Below are positions 1 through 8,550 of a stretch of 64,000 nt of DNA, in pieces; position 1 is the first letter of the stretch, and the number at the start of each line of letters is the position of its first letter. The stretch spans positions 350,264-414,263 of the forward strand of contig NZ_JAVQHL010000004.1 in assembly GCF_032670585.1 (NCBI RefSeq), in the 5' to 3' direction. The DNA is from Ostreiculturibacter nitratireducens (GTDB taxonomy: Bacteria > Pseudomonadota > Alphaproteobacteria > Rhodobacterales > Rhodobacteraceae). Under the pieces are notes generated by a model. The model was not told the DNA's origin, searched no databases, and worked only from the letters and a program-made list of their open reading frames with translations. A program made the position numbers and the translations under genes.

Positions 1-736
1 GTCGGATGAAGGGGCCGACCGAGGCCGAGGCGTTGTTGTCCTTCGCCTTGCCGAGAAGAAGCGCGGAGCGGCCTTCCACGTCCCGAAGGTTCACGTCGTT
101 GCCGAGCGTGGCGCCGAGGATGCGGCCCGCCGAGGAGACGGCGAGAACGACTTCGGGCTCGGGATTGTTCCAACGGCTCACCGGGTGCAGGCCCACTTTC
201 GCGCCATGCCCCACGGCCGCCATCGGCAGGCACTTGGTGAAAACCTCTGCATCCGGGCCGATACCGACTTCGAGGTATTGCGACCATAGCCCTTCGGAGA
301 TCAGCGCGGCCTTCGCGCGCTGCGCAGCCTCCGATCCGGGGACGAGACCGGAAAGGGATGCCCCGATAGCCGCGCCGATCCGCTCCCGGATCGCCTCGGC
401 CTTGGCCGCGTCGCCCGCAGCGCGCTCTTCAATCACGCGTTCGACCATCGAGCGGGCGAAGGTGACACCGCAGGCCTTCACGGCCTGCAGGTCGCAGGGC
501 GCAAGAAGACGCGCGCCCTTCCCGGCGAGAATGTCGTCGAGGCGACCGACGGTGTTTCCCTCGGCCGCCAGGACATGCCCGGCGGGATCGGCAAGTTCCA
601 GGACGTCACGCACGGTCGGCGCGGTGCGGGAGGTGATGTCCATCACGTCACCGTTCCGCAGCGTGATGACCGAGGGACCGACCCCCGGCACTTCCGCACG
701 ACCGAGCCAAAGGCCTTTCTCATAGCGTTGTGGCAT
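1..736 (-). CDS. FAH-family 2-keto-3-deoxy sugar acid dehydratase/hydrolase (partial, 3' end outside window)
   Basis: The 245 residues present match the fumarylacetoacetate hydrolase fold, in the subgroup that includes Caulobacter XylX (2-keto-3-deoxy-pentonate dehydratase) and 2,4-diketo-3-deoxy-fuconate hydrolase. The metal-binding Glu pair sits in NPEPEVVL (193, 195), with Asp214 in LGNDVNLRD, followed by Lys230/232 and DNNASASVGPFIR. The ATG at 736 is preceded by GGGA. The C-terminal third lies left of the window. It is the last gene of the leftward operon that starts with the ABC ATPase, but a 133-bp gap with direct repeats separates it from the ribokinase, so it may have its own promoter. 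A role late in oxidative sugar breakdown is inferred; the substrate cannot be read from sequence. Confidence 0.82.
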   Translation of the reverse strand, partial: MPQRYEKGLWLGRAEVPGVGPSVITLRNGDVMDITSRTAPTVRDVLELADPAGHVLAAEGNTVGRLDDILAGKGARLLAPCDLQAVKACGVTFARSMVERVIEERAAGDAAKAEAIRERIGAAIGASLSGLVPGSEAAQRAKAALISEGLWSQYLEVGIGPDAEVFTKCLPMAAVGHGAKVGLHPVSRWNNPEPEVVLAVSSAGRILGATLGNDVNLRDVEGRSALLLGKAKDNNASASVGPFIR

Positions 737-764
737 GGTTCCCTCCCAACTTCTCTTTCACTTT

Positions 765-826
765 TCGAACATTCTTTCCGCGGTTACGTCGCCCGATCCG
801 CTGGTTGCCTCACAAATCGAACATTC
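765..826. repeat. Direct repeat pair TCGAACATTC upstream of the FAH gene
   Basis: TCGAACATTC occurs at 765-774 and again at 817-826, 52 bp start to start (about five helical turns). Both copies are followed by a TCCGCG or CCGCG tail. They lie 29-90 bp upstream of the FAH start on the minus strand. Spacing and place suit a pair of regulator sites; this is inference. Confidence 0.4.
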
Positions 827-869
827 CGCGAAGCTGCAGGCAGGTGACAGGCCGTGGAGCGACGGGCGG

Positions 870-1796
870 TCATTCCCCATCGGCCAGCAGCGCTTCGATC
901 TCCGCAAGCGAGGGCATCGACGGGGCGGTACCGGGGCGCGTGACGGAAATGCCGGCAGTGGCGCAGCCGAACCTCACGGCGTCGATGGGATCGGCACCGC
1001 GCGCAAGCGCCGCCGCGAAGCCGCCATTGAATGCGTCACCCGCACCTGTCGTCTCCACTACCTTCCCGGCGGTAATCGCGGGCACATGCACGGTCTGATG
1101 CGCGTCGCGGTAAAAAGCGCCCTTTTCCCCAAGCGTGATGATCGCGGCGCCGACGCCCTGCGCGAGAAGCGCGTCAGCGGCGCGGGCGGCATCCTCGACG
1201 GTCTTGACCTCGATCCCGGTGATGCCCTCCGCCTCGGATTCGTTCGGTGTGATGAAATCGCAGAGCGCGAGCATCTCGGGCGGGATCTCGGCCGCCGGAG
1301 CCGGGTTCAGGATTGTCCGGGCGCCACCGGCACGCGCGATTTCCAGCGCCCTGTGTGCCGCCGGCATCGGTTGTTCCAGCTGCGTGATGAAGACCCCCGC
1401 CCCGCCGATGAGCCCCGCGCGCTCCTCGACATCCGAAACGGAAATGCGGCCCGCAGCACCGGGCGAGATGATGATCGCGTTGTTGCCGGTCGCATCCTCG
1501 ATGAAGATGTAGGCGGCACCAGTGTAGCTGTCCGGGTCTTCGGTGACCTCCGGATTGACACCGGCCCTGGCCCAGGTCGCTCGCGCCATGTCGGCGAAGG
1601 GATCGCGGCCGAGGCGGGTGATGAAATGCACCCTTCCACCCGCCATCGCGGCAGCGACGGACTGGTTCGAACCCTTGCCGCCCGGGCCAAGCACGAAGGA
1701 GTTCCCGAGGATCGTCTCTCCCATCCTCGGCTGACGCTCGGCACGGTAGGCGGTGTCGGCGACGAAGACGCCGAGGATCACGATGGTGTCGCGCAT
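870..1796 (-). CDS. Ribokinase-like PfkB-family sugar kinase
   Basis: A 308-residue PfkB-family kinase that would phosphorylate ribose or a similar sugar with ATP in the cytoplasm. Visible signatures are the N-terminal substrate motif GGKGSNQSVAAA near residue 40 and the C-terminal TTGAGDAFNGG near 255, whose Asp is the catalytic base. The NPAP and TPNESEAE segments typical of ribokinases are also present. The ATG at 1796 is chosen over an in-frame GTG at 1802 because AAGGAG lies 5 nt upstream of the ATG and overlaps the GTG. It follows a FucU/RbsD mutarotase by 9 nt, the usual partner of ribokinase. True substrate unknown; a second PfkB kinase lies at 13974-14873. Confidence 0.88.
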   Translation of the reverse strand: MRDTIVILGVFVADTAYRAERQPRMGETILGNSFVLGPGGKGSNQSVAAAMAGGRVHFITRLGRDPFADMARATWARAGVNPEVTEDPDSYTGAAYIFIEDATGNNAIIISPGAAGRISVSDVEERAGLIGGAGVFITQLEQPMPAAHRALEIARAGGARTILNPAPAAEIPPEMLALCDFITPNESEAEGITGIEVKTVEDAARAADALLAQGVGAAIITLGEKGAFYRDAHQTVHVPAITAGKVVETTGAGDAFNGGFAAALARGADPIDAVRFGCATAGISVTRPGTAPSMPSLAEIEALLADGE

Positions 1797-1805
1797 ATCC
1801 ACTCC

Positions 1806-2258
1806 TTACGCGTCGGGCGGGATCACGCCCTTGCGGAACATGAAGCAGCCGTAGAAGCGGCGCTCGCCAGTCTGGATGACGGCATAGGCCTCGCGGGCGA
1901 AGTCGTAGAAGGCGAAACGCTCGATCGAGATCATCGGGCGTGGCTCGCCCTCGGCCTTGTCGATCACGGCCTGAACCTCGGCCTGGACGGGCGGAACCTC
2001 GTCCGGCTTGTCCACGACCTCCATCCGGCCCGCGAAATCCTCGACGAAAGTGTCGAGGGGAAGGACCGAAAGAATCGCCTCGGCCGCCTCGGCGGAGGTG
2101 AGGTTGTCCATCCTCAGCAGATCGCCGTAGACGGTCTGTCGCGCGATGGAATCGGCGGGGAAGTTCGTGTCGGCGACGATCACCACATCGCCGTGGCCCA
2201 TCGCGCGGAGCGCATAAAGCACCTCGGCGTTGAGGCGCGGGTCGATCCCTTTCAGCAT
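1806..2258 (-). CDS. RbsD/FucU-family sugar mutarotase
   Basis: A 150-residue protein of the RbsD/FucU family, which interconverts anomers of ribose or fucose after import. The GHGD motif puts the catalytic His at residue 22, as in FucU, and the C-terminal RRFYGCFMFRKG segment matches the family's sugar-binding end. FucU-like more than RbsD-like by length and by GHGD. It sits between an SGNH hydrolase (11 nt upstream) and a ribokinase-like kinase in the operon led by the ABC ATPase. A strong GGAGG precedes the ATG. Likely job: supply the anomer used by the local kinase or dehydrogenase. Confidence 0.88.
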   Translation of the reverse strand: MLKGIDPRLNAEVLYALRAMGHGDVVIVADTNFPADSIARQTVYGDLLRMDNLTSAEAAEAILSVLPLDTFVEDFAGRMEVVDKPDEVPPVQAEVQAVIDKAEGEPRPMISIERFAFYDFAREAYAVIQTGERRFYGCFMFRKGVIPPDA

Positions 2259-2269
2259 CTCTTCCTCCT

Positions 2270-2911
2270 TCAGAGCTTCATGTCGAAGACGGCGCGCGCC
2301 ATCGCCTCGCCCAGCGCGACGTGGGACGCGGCATCGTAGTGAATTCCGTCGAGCGGACCTGCGGCGATGATCTGCCCAGCGTCGAGGAACGCGACGCCCG
2401 CGTGGCGCGCGGCGGCGGCATATTCGGCGCCGAAGGCGAGCGACTTTTCGGCAGCGCCGGCGAACATCCCGGCCAGCGCGCCGGCCTCCTTCGCCGGCGG
2501 CGGCGCCACCATCAATACGGCCGGCGGACGGCCCTCCGGCCCGGCGTCCGAGGCGCGAATGAAGGCGGCGAGTTTCTCGGCCGAGCGGGCGATGTCGTTC
2601 GCGGTGACCGAGAAGCGCGCCTTCAGATCGTTGGTGCCGAGTTTCAGGATCACCAGGTCGATCGGCGCGTGGCTTTCGAGGATGGCGGGAAGGACGGCGA
2701 GCCCGTTCTTGTGCGACCCTTCCAGCGGATCGTTGTGAACCGTGGTCCGGCCGGGATGGCCTTCCTCGATCACCTGCCAGTCGGGACCGAGCTCGGAAGC
2801 CATGACACGGGGCCAGCGTTCCTTCGGACCGAAGCGGAGCTTCTGGTCGAGGTCAGGCATGGGGACCGTCCCGTAGGTGTTCGAGTCGCCGTAGCAGAGG
2901 ATCGTCTTCAT
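2270..2911 (-). CDS. SGNH/GDSL-family hydrolase (arylesterase-like)
   Basis: A 213-residue esterase of the SGNH fold. All blocks are visible: GDSN with nucleophile Ser10, Gly in the EEGHPGRTT block II, LGTND (Asn94) and DGIHYD with catalytic Asp188 and His191. No signal peptide is seen, so it probably acts in the cytoplasm. It lies 9 nt downstream of the ABC ATPase gene in a sugar-uptake operon, which suggests removal of acyl or acetyl esters from an imported carbohydrate. That role is inferred from context; many proteins of this subgroup are annotated only as arylesterases. Confidence 0.85.
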   Translation of the reverse strand: MKTILCYGDSNTYGTVPMPDLDQKLRFGPKERWPRVMASELGPDWQVIEEGHPGRTTVHNDPLEGSHKNGLAVLPAILESHAPIDLVILKLGTNDLKARFSVTANDIARSAEKLAAFIRASDAGPEGRPPAVLMVAPPPAKEAGALAGMFAGAAEKSLAFGAEYAAAARHAGVAFLDAGQIIAAGPLDGIHYDAASHVALGEAMARAVFDMKL

Positions 2912-2920
2912 TCGTGTCTC

Positions 2921-3985
<1,065 letters not shown>

Positions 3986-4055
3986 CCCGTCCCCGCCGAA
4001 ATCGCCCCCTTGAAAAAGAGGTAGCCGAGCCCGCGCGGCCTGTCCACGGCCTGAC

Positions 4056-4071
4056 CATACTAACATGTTAG
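4056..4071. promoter_or_regulatory. GntR-type operator, site 1
   Basis: CATACTAACATGTTAG contains the perfect 12-bp palindrome CTAACATGTTAG (4060-4071). It lies 71-86 bp upstream of the ABC ATPase start and about 120 bp upstream of the binding protein start. A weak -35-like TTGACT begins 5 bp to its right. The same 16-mer with two changes recurs at 12001-12016, and the core recurs at the GntR gene start (16661-16672). Assignment to that regulator is inference. Confidence 0.72.
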
Positions 4072-4191
4072 AATCTTGACTCGTGGGCACTTCGAGAGGA
4101 TCGTGGACGGATTGAAGGGATGACGCCGGGGCATAGAGGCGAACACCCGACCCCGGTCTGCGCGAACTCGAAGCGACAGGGAGGATTTTAC

Positions 4192-5835
4192 GTGAAGACT
4201 GAACTTTATGAATATGCCGTTCGCCAGAAACTGACGCGCCGCCGGCTGCTTCAGGGCGCCGCGAGCCTCGGCGCTGTTTCGGCATTCGGCGGCGTCGCCA
4301 CCGGGGTTTCCGTCCGTCCGGCCTGGGCACAGGACAACCTGAGGGCCGAGATCCTGAAGATCCCCGGCGTTGGCATGGGATCGCCCACCGACGCCGACTG
4401 GCAGAAGGTCGGCGAACTGTGCCTCGGGCCAACGAAGGAGGTCGTCGCCGAGGGCGAATTCGCGGGCGTGGAACTCACCTTCATGGGGCTCAACAACCAG
4501 AACCTGCACAACTTCCTGTTCCGCGGGTTCCTGAAGCCCTGGGAAGCCTACACCGGCGCCAAGATCAACTGGATCGACCTCGCCCAGGCCGACTACAACC
4601 CGCGACTCCAGCAGTCGATCGCCACGGGCACCGTCGATTTCGACATCATCGAGATGGGTGCTCCCTTCGAGGGTGACACTGCCGGCAAGGGCCTACTGGA
4701 CGAGATGCCGGACTGGGTGAAGCAGGTCATCGACATGGATGACTACGTGAACTACCTCAAGGCGCCGGTCGGGACTTGGGATGGCAAGACCTACCGCATC
4801 ACCATCGACGGCGACTGCCACACCTTCGCCTACCGGAAAGACTATTTCGGCGAGGGATCGATCTCGGGCATGGCTGAGGCGCCGACCACCTGGCAGCAGG
4901 TGCAGGAGGCCACGCGCGCCGTCGCCGGCCAGAAGGACCCGCTGACCGGCCTCGACGCCTACGGCTACCTCGACCCGCTTAAGGGCTGGGGCGGCTTCGG
5001 CTTCTACTTCCTCGAGGATCGCGCTTCGGCCTATGCCAAGCACCCGGACGATCCCGCCTGGCTCTTCGATCCCGACACGATGAAGCCCAGGGTCAACAAT
5101 CCCGCCTGGGTTCAGGCGATCCAGGACGTCATGGACACGATGTCGCTCCTGCCGCCCGACCAGATCAACGCCGACCCCGGCACGACCGCGTTCCAGCAGT
5201 TCCTGGCCGGGACGGGTTCGATGATCTGCTGGTGGGGGGACGTGGGATCGAACGCTCGGACCTCGGACACTTCGGTGGTGGGCGATGTCGTGGGCTTCTC
5301 GATCAACCCCGGTTCCGACCGCGTCTACAACTCCAGGACAGGCGAGTGGGAGACGCCCGACAGCCCGAACTTCGCGCCGAACATGGCCTACCTGGGCTGG
5401 GGCATCTACGTCACCAACCGCGTTTCGGGTGACGAGAAGAAGCGCAAGGCGGCGTGGTCTGCGGCGGCGCATCTGGGTGGCAAGGACATCTCGCTCTGGA
5501 TGTCGGCCTACCCGTCGGGGTTCCAGCCCTACCGCAACTCCCACTTCAACTTCGACGAATGGGAAGCGGCGGGCTACGACCGCGCCTTCATCGAGGACTA
5601 CCTCGGGTCGAACGCGGACAGCTACAACCACCCCAACGCCGCGATCGAGCCGAGGATCCCTGGCATCTTCCAGTACTACTCGGTGGCCGAGGACGAACTC
5701 GCCAAGGGCTTCGCCGGACAGTACGGATCGGCCCAGGAAACCGCGGACGCCATCGCCGCAGCCTGGGAGAAGATCACCGACCAGATCGGCCGGGACAGCC
5801 AGATCGCGCTCTACAAGGCGTCACTGGGCATGTGA
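4192..5835 (+). CDS. ABC transporter extracellular sugar-binding protein (family 1), Tat-exported
   Basis: A 547-residue periplasmic binding protein of the large family-1 carbohydrate type. A twin-arginine signal is clear: TRRRLLQG at 15-22, then a hydrophobic stretch and a likely cut after AWA near residue 46. The GTG at 4192 is chosen because GGGAGG lies about 8 nt upstream and the Tat motif then sits at the normal place; a longer in-frame reading starts at 4120 with no family match. It delivers ligand to the permeases at 5927-7967. At about 500 mature residues it is on the long side for the family, which often goes with oligosaccharide or polyol ligands. The ligand is not known. Confidence 0.9.
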   Translation: MKTELYEYAVRQKLTRRRLLQGAASLGAVSAFGGVATGVSVRPAWAQDNLRAEILKIPGVGMGSPTDADWQKVGELCLGPTKEVVAEGEFAGVELTFMGLNNQNLHNFLFRGFLKPWEAYTGAKINWIDLAQADYNPRLQQSIATGTVDFDIIEMGAPFEGDTAGKGLLDEMPDWVKQVIDMDDYVNYLKAPVGTWDGKTYRITIDGDCHTFAYRKDYFGEGSISGMAEAPTTWQQVQEATRAVAGQKDPLTGLDAYGYLDPLKGWGGFGFYFLEDRASAYAKHPDDPAWLFDPDTMKPRVNNPAWVQAIQDVMDTMSLLPPDQINADPGTTAFQQFLAGTGSMICWWGDVGSNARTSDTSVVGDVVGFSINPGSDRVYNSRTGEWETPDSPNFAPNMAYLGWGIYVTNRVSGDEKKRKAAWSAAAHLGGKDISLWMSAYPSGFQPYRNSHFNFDEWEAAGYDRAFIEDYLGSNADSYNHPNAAIEPRIPGIFQYYSVAEDELAKGFAGQYGSAQETADAIAAAWEKITDQIGRDSQIALYKASLGM

Positions 5836-5847
5836 CGCGATGACATC

Positions 5848-5875
5848 GTCCGGGGCGCCACAATGCGCCCCGGAC
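5848..5875 (+). terminator. Intercistronic hairpin after the binding-protein gene
   Basis: A perfect 11-bp stem (GTCCGGGGCGC at 5848-5858 pairing with 5865-5875) with loop CACAAT begins 13 nt after the binding-protein stop. No T-run follows. Such hairpins commonly raise binding-protein yield over permease by partial termination or mRNA protection; that role is inferred. Confidence 0.6.
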
Positions 5876-5896
5876 CCGCGAGGCAGGGAGTATCCG

Positions 5897-5926
5897 ATGA
5901 CGGCGGCGCAATCGGTGGCAATCTGA
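5897..5926 (+). CDS. Possible 9-codon leader ORF abutting the permease gene
   Basis: ATG at 5897 with GGCAGGGAG 6-14 nt upstream opens a 9-codon frame (MTAAQSVAI). Its TGA at 5924-5926 is directly followed by the ATG of the first permease, which has no ribosome site of its own outside this mini-frame. This could couple permease translation to a short leader. It is too short for any homology argument. Confidence 0.3.
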   Translation: MTAAQSVAI

Positions 5927-7033
5927 ATGTCAGGCGAAGGTGATCACCTTCACATCGTCGCCGCCGACGACATCTCGGCTGCGCGCCGCAATTTCGGGCG
6001 CGCGCTCGTGTGGGGATCCGCAGGGCTCCTTCTTCTTGTCGCCGCGTTGCAGACGCTTGATTCCGCGGGGCAGATCGACCTTGGCTTCACGACCTGGCGA
6101 CCCACGCTCTATGCCTACGTTCTCTGGGCCGTATGTCTTTGCGCGGGGCAGGTGATCGCGCGGGGCGAACACGGCAAACGGTCACTCTTCGTCTTGCCCG
6201 CCGCGCTGTTCGTCGTCTCGATGGTGGTGTTCCCGCTCATCTTCGGCGTCGCCATCGCGTTCTCGGACTGGAACCTGGCCTCGCCCGACGGCCGGAAATT
6301 CAACGGACTGGCGAATGTCCGGCAGATGTGGTCGGACCCGTTCTACTGGAACGCGCTGACGAATATGGTCTGGTACACGCTCGCGATCGCGGTGGAATAC
6401 GCCATCGCCTTCGGGCTCGCGCTTCTTCTGAACGCCCAGATCCGGGCGAGGAAGTTCTTCCGCGTGGCGTTCCTCTTGCCGCTCATGCTGTCGCCGGTCG
6501 CCGTGTCCTGGATGATCGGCAAGTCGATGCTGGAGATCCGCTTCGGCCCTATAGCCCGTTTCGCGCGCTGGATCGGTTGGGAGAGCCCGTCGTTCTTCGG
6601 CTCGCCCGAAGTCGCTCGTGCGATGATCATGATGATGGATGCATGGACCTTCATACCCTTCATGATGATCATGATCCTCGCGGGCCTTCAGGCGATCCCA
6701 AGGGAGCTGCAGGAGGCCGCGAGGGTTGATGGAGCTTCGGCATGGAAGTCTTTCTGGGAACTTACTTTTCCGCTGATGCTGCCGGTTTCGATCACCGCGA
6801 TCCTGATCCGGATCATCTTCAAGCTGAAGCTTGCGGACATCATCATCAACATCACCTCCGGCGGCCCCGGCGGTGCGACGGATTCCGTCACGAGCTTCAT
6901 CTTCCGCGAATACCGCGACCGGTCGAACGTGGGTTACGGCACGCTTCTGGCGATGGTCTACCTCGTCCTGATCGTCATCGCGATGACGGTTCTGATGAAG
7001 CTCGCGGACCGGTGGATGCGGCCGAGGTATTGA
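5927..7033 (+). CDS. ABC sugar transporter permease, MalF type
   Basis: A 368-residue inner-membrane permease of the MalF/UgpA class. At least six hydrophobic helices are visible, and the EAA loop for docking the ATPase lies at QEAARVDGASAWKSFWELTF. Two extra hydrophobic segments near the N-terminus (about 28-45 and 58-75) come before the usual core, so it is slightly longer than average. The in-frame codon directly upstream of the ATG is a stop, so 5927 is the earliest ATG start. Together with the next permease (1 nt downstream) and the divergent ATPase it makes a complete CUT1-type importer. Confidence 0.92.
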   Translation: MSGEGDHLHIVAADDISAARRNFGRALVWGSAGLLLLVAALQTLDSAGQIDLGFTTWRPTLYAYVLWAVCLCAGQVIARGEHGKRSLFVLPAALFVVSMVVFPLIFGVAIAFSDWNLASPDGRKFNGLANVRQMWSDPFYWNALTNMVWYTLAIAVEYAIAFGLALLLNAQIRARKFFRVAFLLPLMLSPVAVSWMIGKSMLEIRFGPIARFARWIGWESPSFFGSPEVARAMIMMMDAWTFIPFMMIMILAGLQAIPRELQEAARVDGASAWKSFWELTFPLMLPVSITAILIRIIFKLKLADIIINITSGGPGGATDSVTSFIFREYRDRSNVGYGTLLAMVYLVLIVIAMTVLMKLADRWMRPRY

Positions 7034-7034
7034 G

Positions 7035-7967
7035 ATGAGCGCGAGTTCCGGTTCAGGGCAGATCTTCCGCGACGGTGAGGTCGACCTCGCCTACCGGGCG
7101 AAATGGTGGACGAGCCGGATCGCGATCTACGCCATACTGCTTTTCTGGACGGTGATCTGCCTGTTCCCGATCTACTGGACGGCCACGACGAGCTTCAAGA
7201 TGGCCCCCGACGTGATGCAGGGAAACATGGTGCCCTGGGTGGATTACCAGCCGAAGTGGCTCGGATGGAGGTCGCTCGGGCTGTCTCCCGACACGATCGG
7301 AGTGGAATCGACGGTCCGGGACGAATTCCTGAAGCGTTTCGCCAATTCCGCGATCACGGCGCTGGCCTCCTCGGCGCTTGCGGTCGCGCTGGGAAGCTGC
7401 GCGGCTTACGGGCTGTCGCGCTTCGACTACAAGTTCGGATTCATGCGGAACCCGGACATCTCCTTCTTCTTCCTGTCGCAGCTGATCCTGCCGCCGGTCG
7501 TGCTCGCCCTGCCCTTCCTCGTCCTCTACAAGTCGCTGGGGCTTCTGGACACGCGGATCGGGCTCATACTTCTCTACACGCTCACGGTGCTGCCCATCGT
7601 CATCTGGATCATGCGCGACCAGTTCGGGTCGATCCCGACGGAACTGGAGGAGGCCGCGCTGGTCGATGGCCTTTCGATCTGGGGCGCGTTCCTGACGATC
7701 ATCCTGCCGATCGCCCTGCCGGGGATGGTCGCGGCCTTCATCCTGTCGCTTGTCCTGACGTGGAACGAGTATTTCTTCGCCGCACTGCTGACATCGACGA
7801 ACGCGACGACGCTTCCCGTGATGGTCGCCTCGCAGACCGGCAGTCAGGGGATCAGCTGGTGGTCGATGGCGGCCCTTTCCTTCGCCGCGATCCTTCCGCT
7901 GATTGTCGTGGGCGTGCTCCTGGAGCGTTACATCATCAAGGGGATGGCCGCCGGTGCGGTGAAGTAG
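7035..7967 (+). CDS. ABC sugar transporter permease, MalG type
   Basis: A 310-residue partner permease of the MalG/UgpE class, starting 1 nt after the first permease stop. It has six hydrophobic segments and the EAA loop EEAALVDGLSIWGAFLTIILP. The N-terminal segment ends in FPIYWTATTSFK, typical of MalG proteins. It ends in IIKGMAAGAVK, also usual for the class. The gene converges on the SIS-domain gene with only 28 nt between them. It imports the ligand of the binding protein at 4192-5835. Confidence 0.92.
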   Translation: MSASSGSGQIFRDGEVDLAYRAKWWTSRIAIYAILLFWTVICLFPIYWTATTSFKMAPDVMQGNMVPWVDYQPKWLGWRSLGLSPDTIGVESTVRDEFLKRFANSAITALASSALAVALGSCAAYGLSRFDYKFGFMRNPDISFFFLSQLILPPVVLALPFLVLYKSLGLLDTRIGLILLYTLTVLPIVIWIMRDQFGSIPTELEEAALVDGLSIWGAFLTIILPIALPGMVAAFILSLVLTWNEYFFAALLTSTNATTLPVMVASQTGSQGISWWSMAALSFAAILPLIVVGVLLERYIIKGMAAGAVK

Positions 7968-7995
7968 CGCGGCGGGCCCGGCCGGGGCCGATGGC

Positions 7996-8550
7996 TCACT
8001 CCAGGTTCGTGTGGCGCGCACGCATATCCTCGGGCGAGACGCCGAGCCTGCCGCGGAGATCTAGCACCATGATCTCGAAGAGAAGGAACATCGCGCCTTC
8101 GAAAAGCGACCCCATGGGCAGGATCGACGTTGCCGCCTCGCCCCGGTCGCTGGCCATTGTCTGGGCCGGGATCGTGAGAACCCGGGTGGCGAAGACGGCC
8201 GACGGCGTCCTGGGCTGGGCGGTCACGAACAGGACTTCGGCTCCTGCATCGCGGGCGATCCGCATGAGAGCGGTGACTGTCGGAAGCTCGCCTGGCCCGG
8301 CCGAGACGAGGAGGAGATCCCCCTTCCCCACCGGCGGCGCGGCCATGTCGCCCTGCATGGCGGCCCGCAGCCCGAGGTGATGGAGCCGCATGACAAGCCC
8401 GCGAAGCTGGAGCCCCTCGCGCCCGCACCCGTAGGCGACGATACGGCCGGCCGTGGCGATCATCTCGCATGCGGCGGCAATCTCATCGGGGTCGATGGCG
8501 TCGAGGACGATGCCGAGTTCGGAGAGTGCCAGGCCGAAGCGGGAAGTCAT
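7996..8550 (-). CDS. SIS-domain sugar isomerase, 6-phospho-3-hexuloisomerase-like
   Basis: A 184-residue single SIS-domain protein with the length and the C-terminal RARHTNLE of 6-phospho-3-hexuloisomerase (HxlB), which converts hexulose-6-phosphate to fructose-6-phosphate in the ribulose monophosphate pathway. The usual GxGRSG nucleotide-sugar loop reads YGCGREGLQ, with Glu in place of the Ser that normally contacts phosphate, so the substrate may differ. No 3-hexulose-6-phosphate synthase is recognisable in the window. Its ATG overlaps the stop of the FGGY kinase gene (ATGA at 8547-8550), so the pair is translationally coupled. A phosphorylated keto-sugar made by that kinase is the natural guess. 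Confidence 0.72.
   Translation of the reverse strand: MTSRFGLALSELGIVLDAIDPDEIAAACEMIATAGRIVAYGCGREGLQLRGLVMRLHHLGLRAAMQGDMAAPPVGKGDLLLVSAGPGELPTVTALMRIARDAGAEVLFVTAQPRTPSAVFATRVLTIPAQTMASDRGEAATSILPMGSLFEGAMFLLFEIMVLDLRGRLGVSPEDMRARHTNLE

Noticed and set aside
35..200. Functional condensation domain at the N-terminus of the 1185-residue protein (residues 35-180, not bases)
   Set aside because: The stretch is too short and lacks HHxxxDG; it resembles only the C-terminal part of such domains, so it is treated as a remnant.
735..2339. 534-codon plus-strand open frame
   Set aside because: Antisense to the FAH-family, ribokinase and mutarotase genes; arginine/glycine/aspartate-rich translation without any family pattern, a usual shadow in GC-rich DNA.
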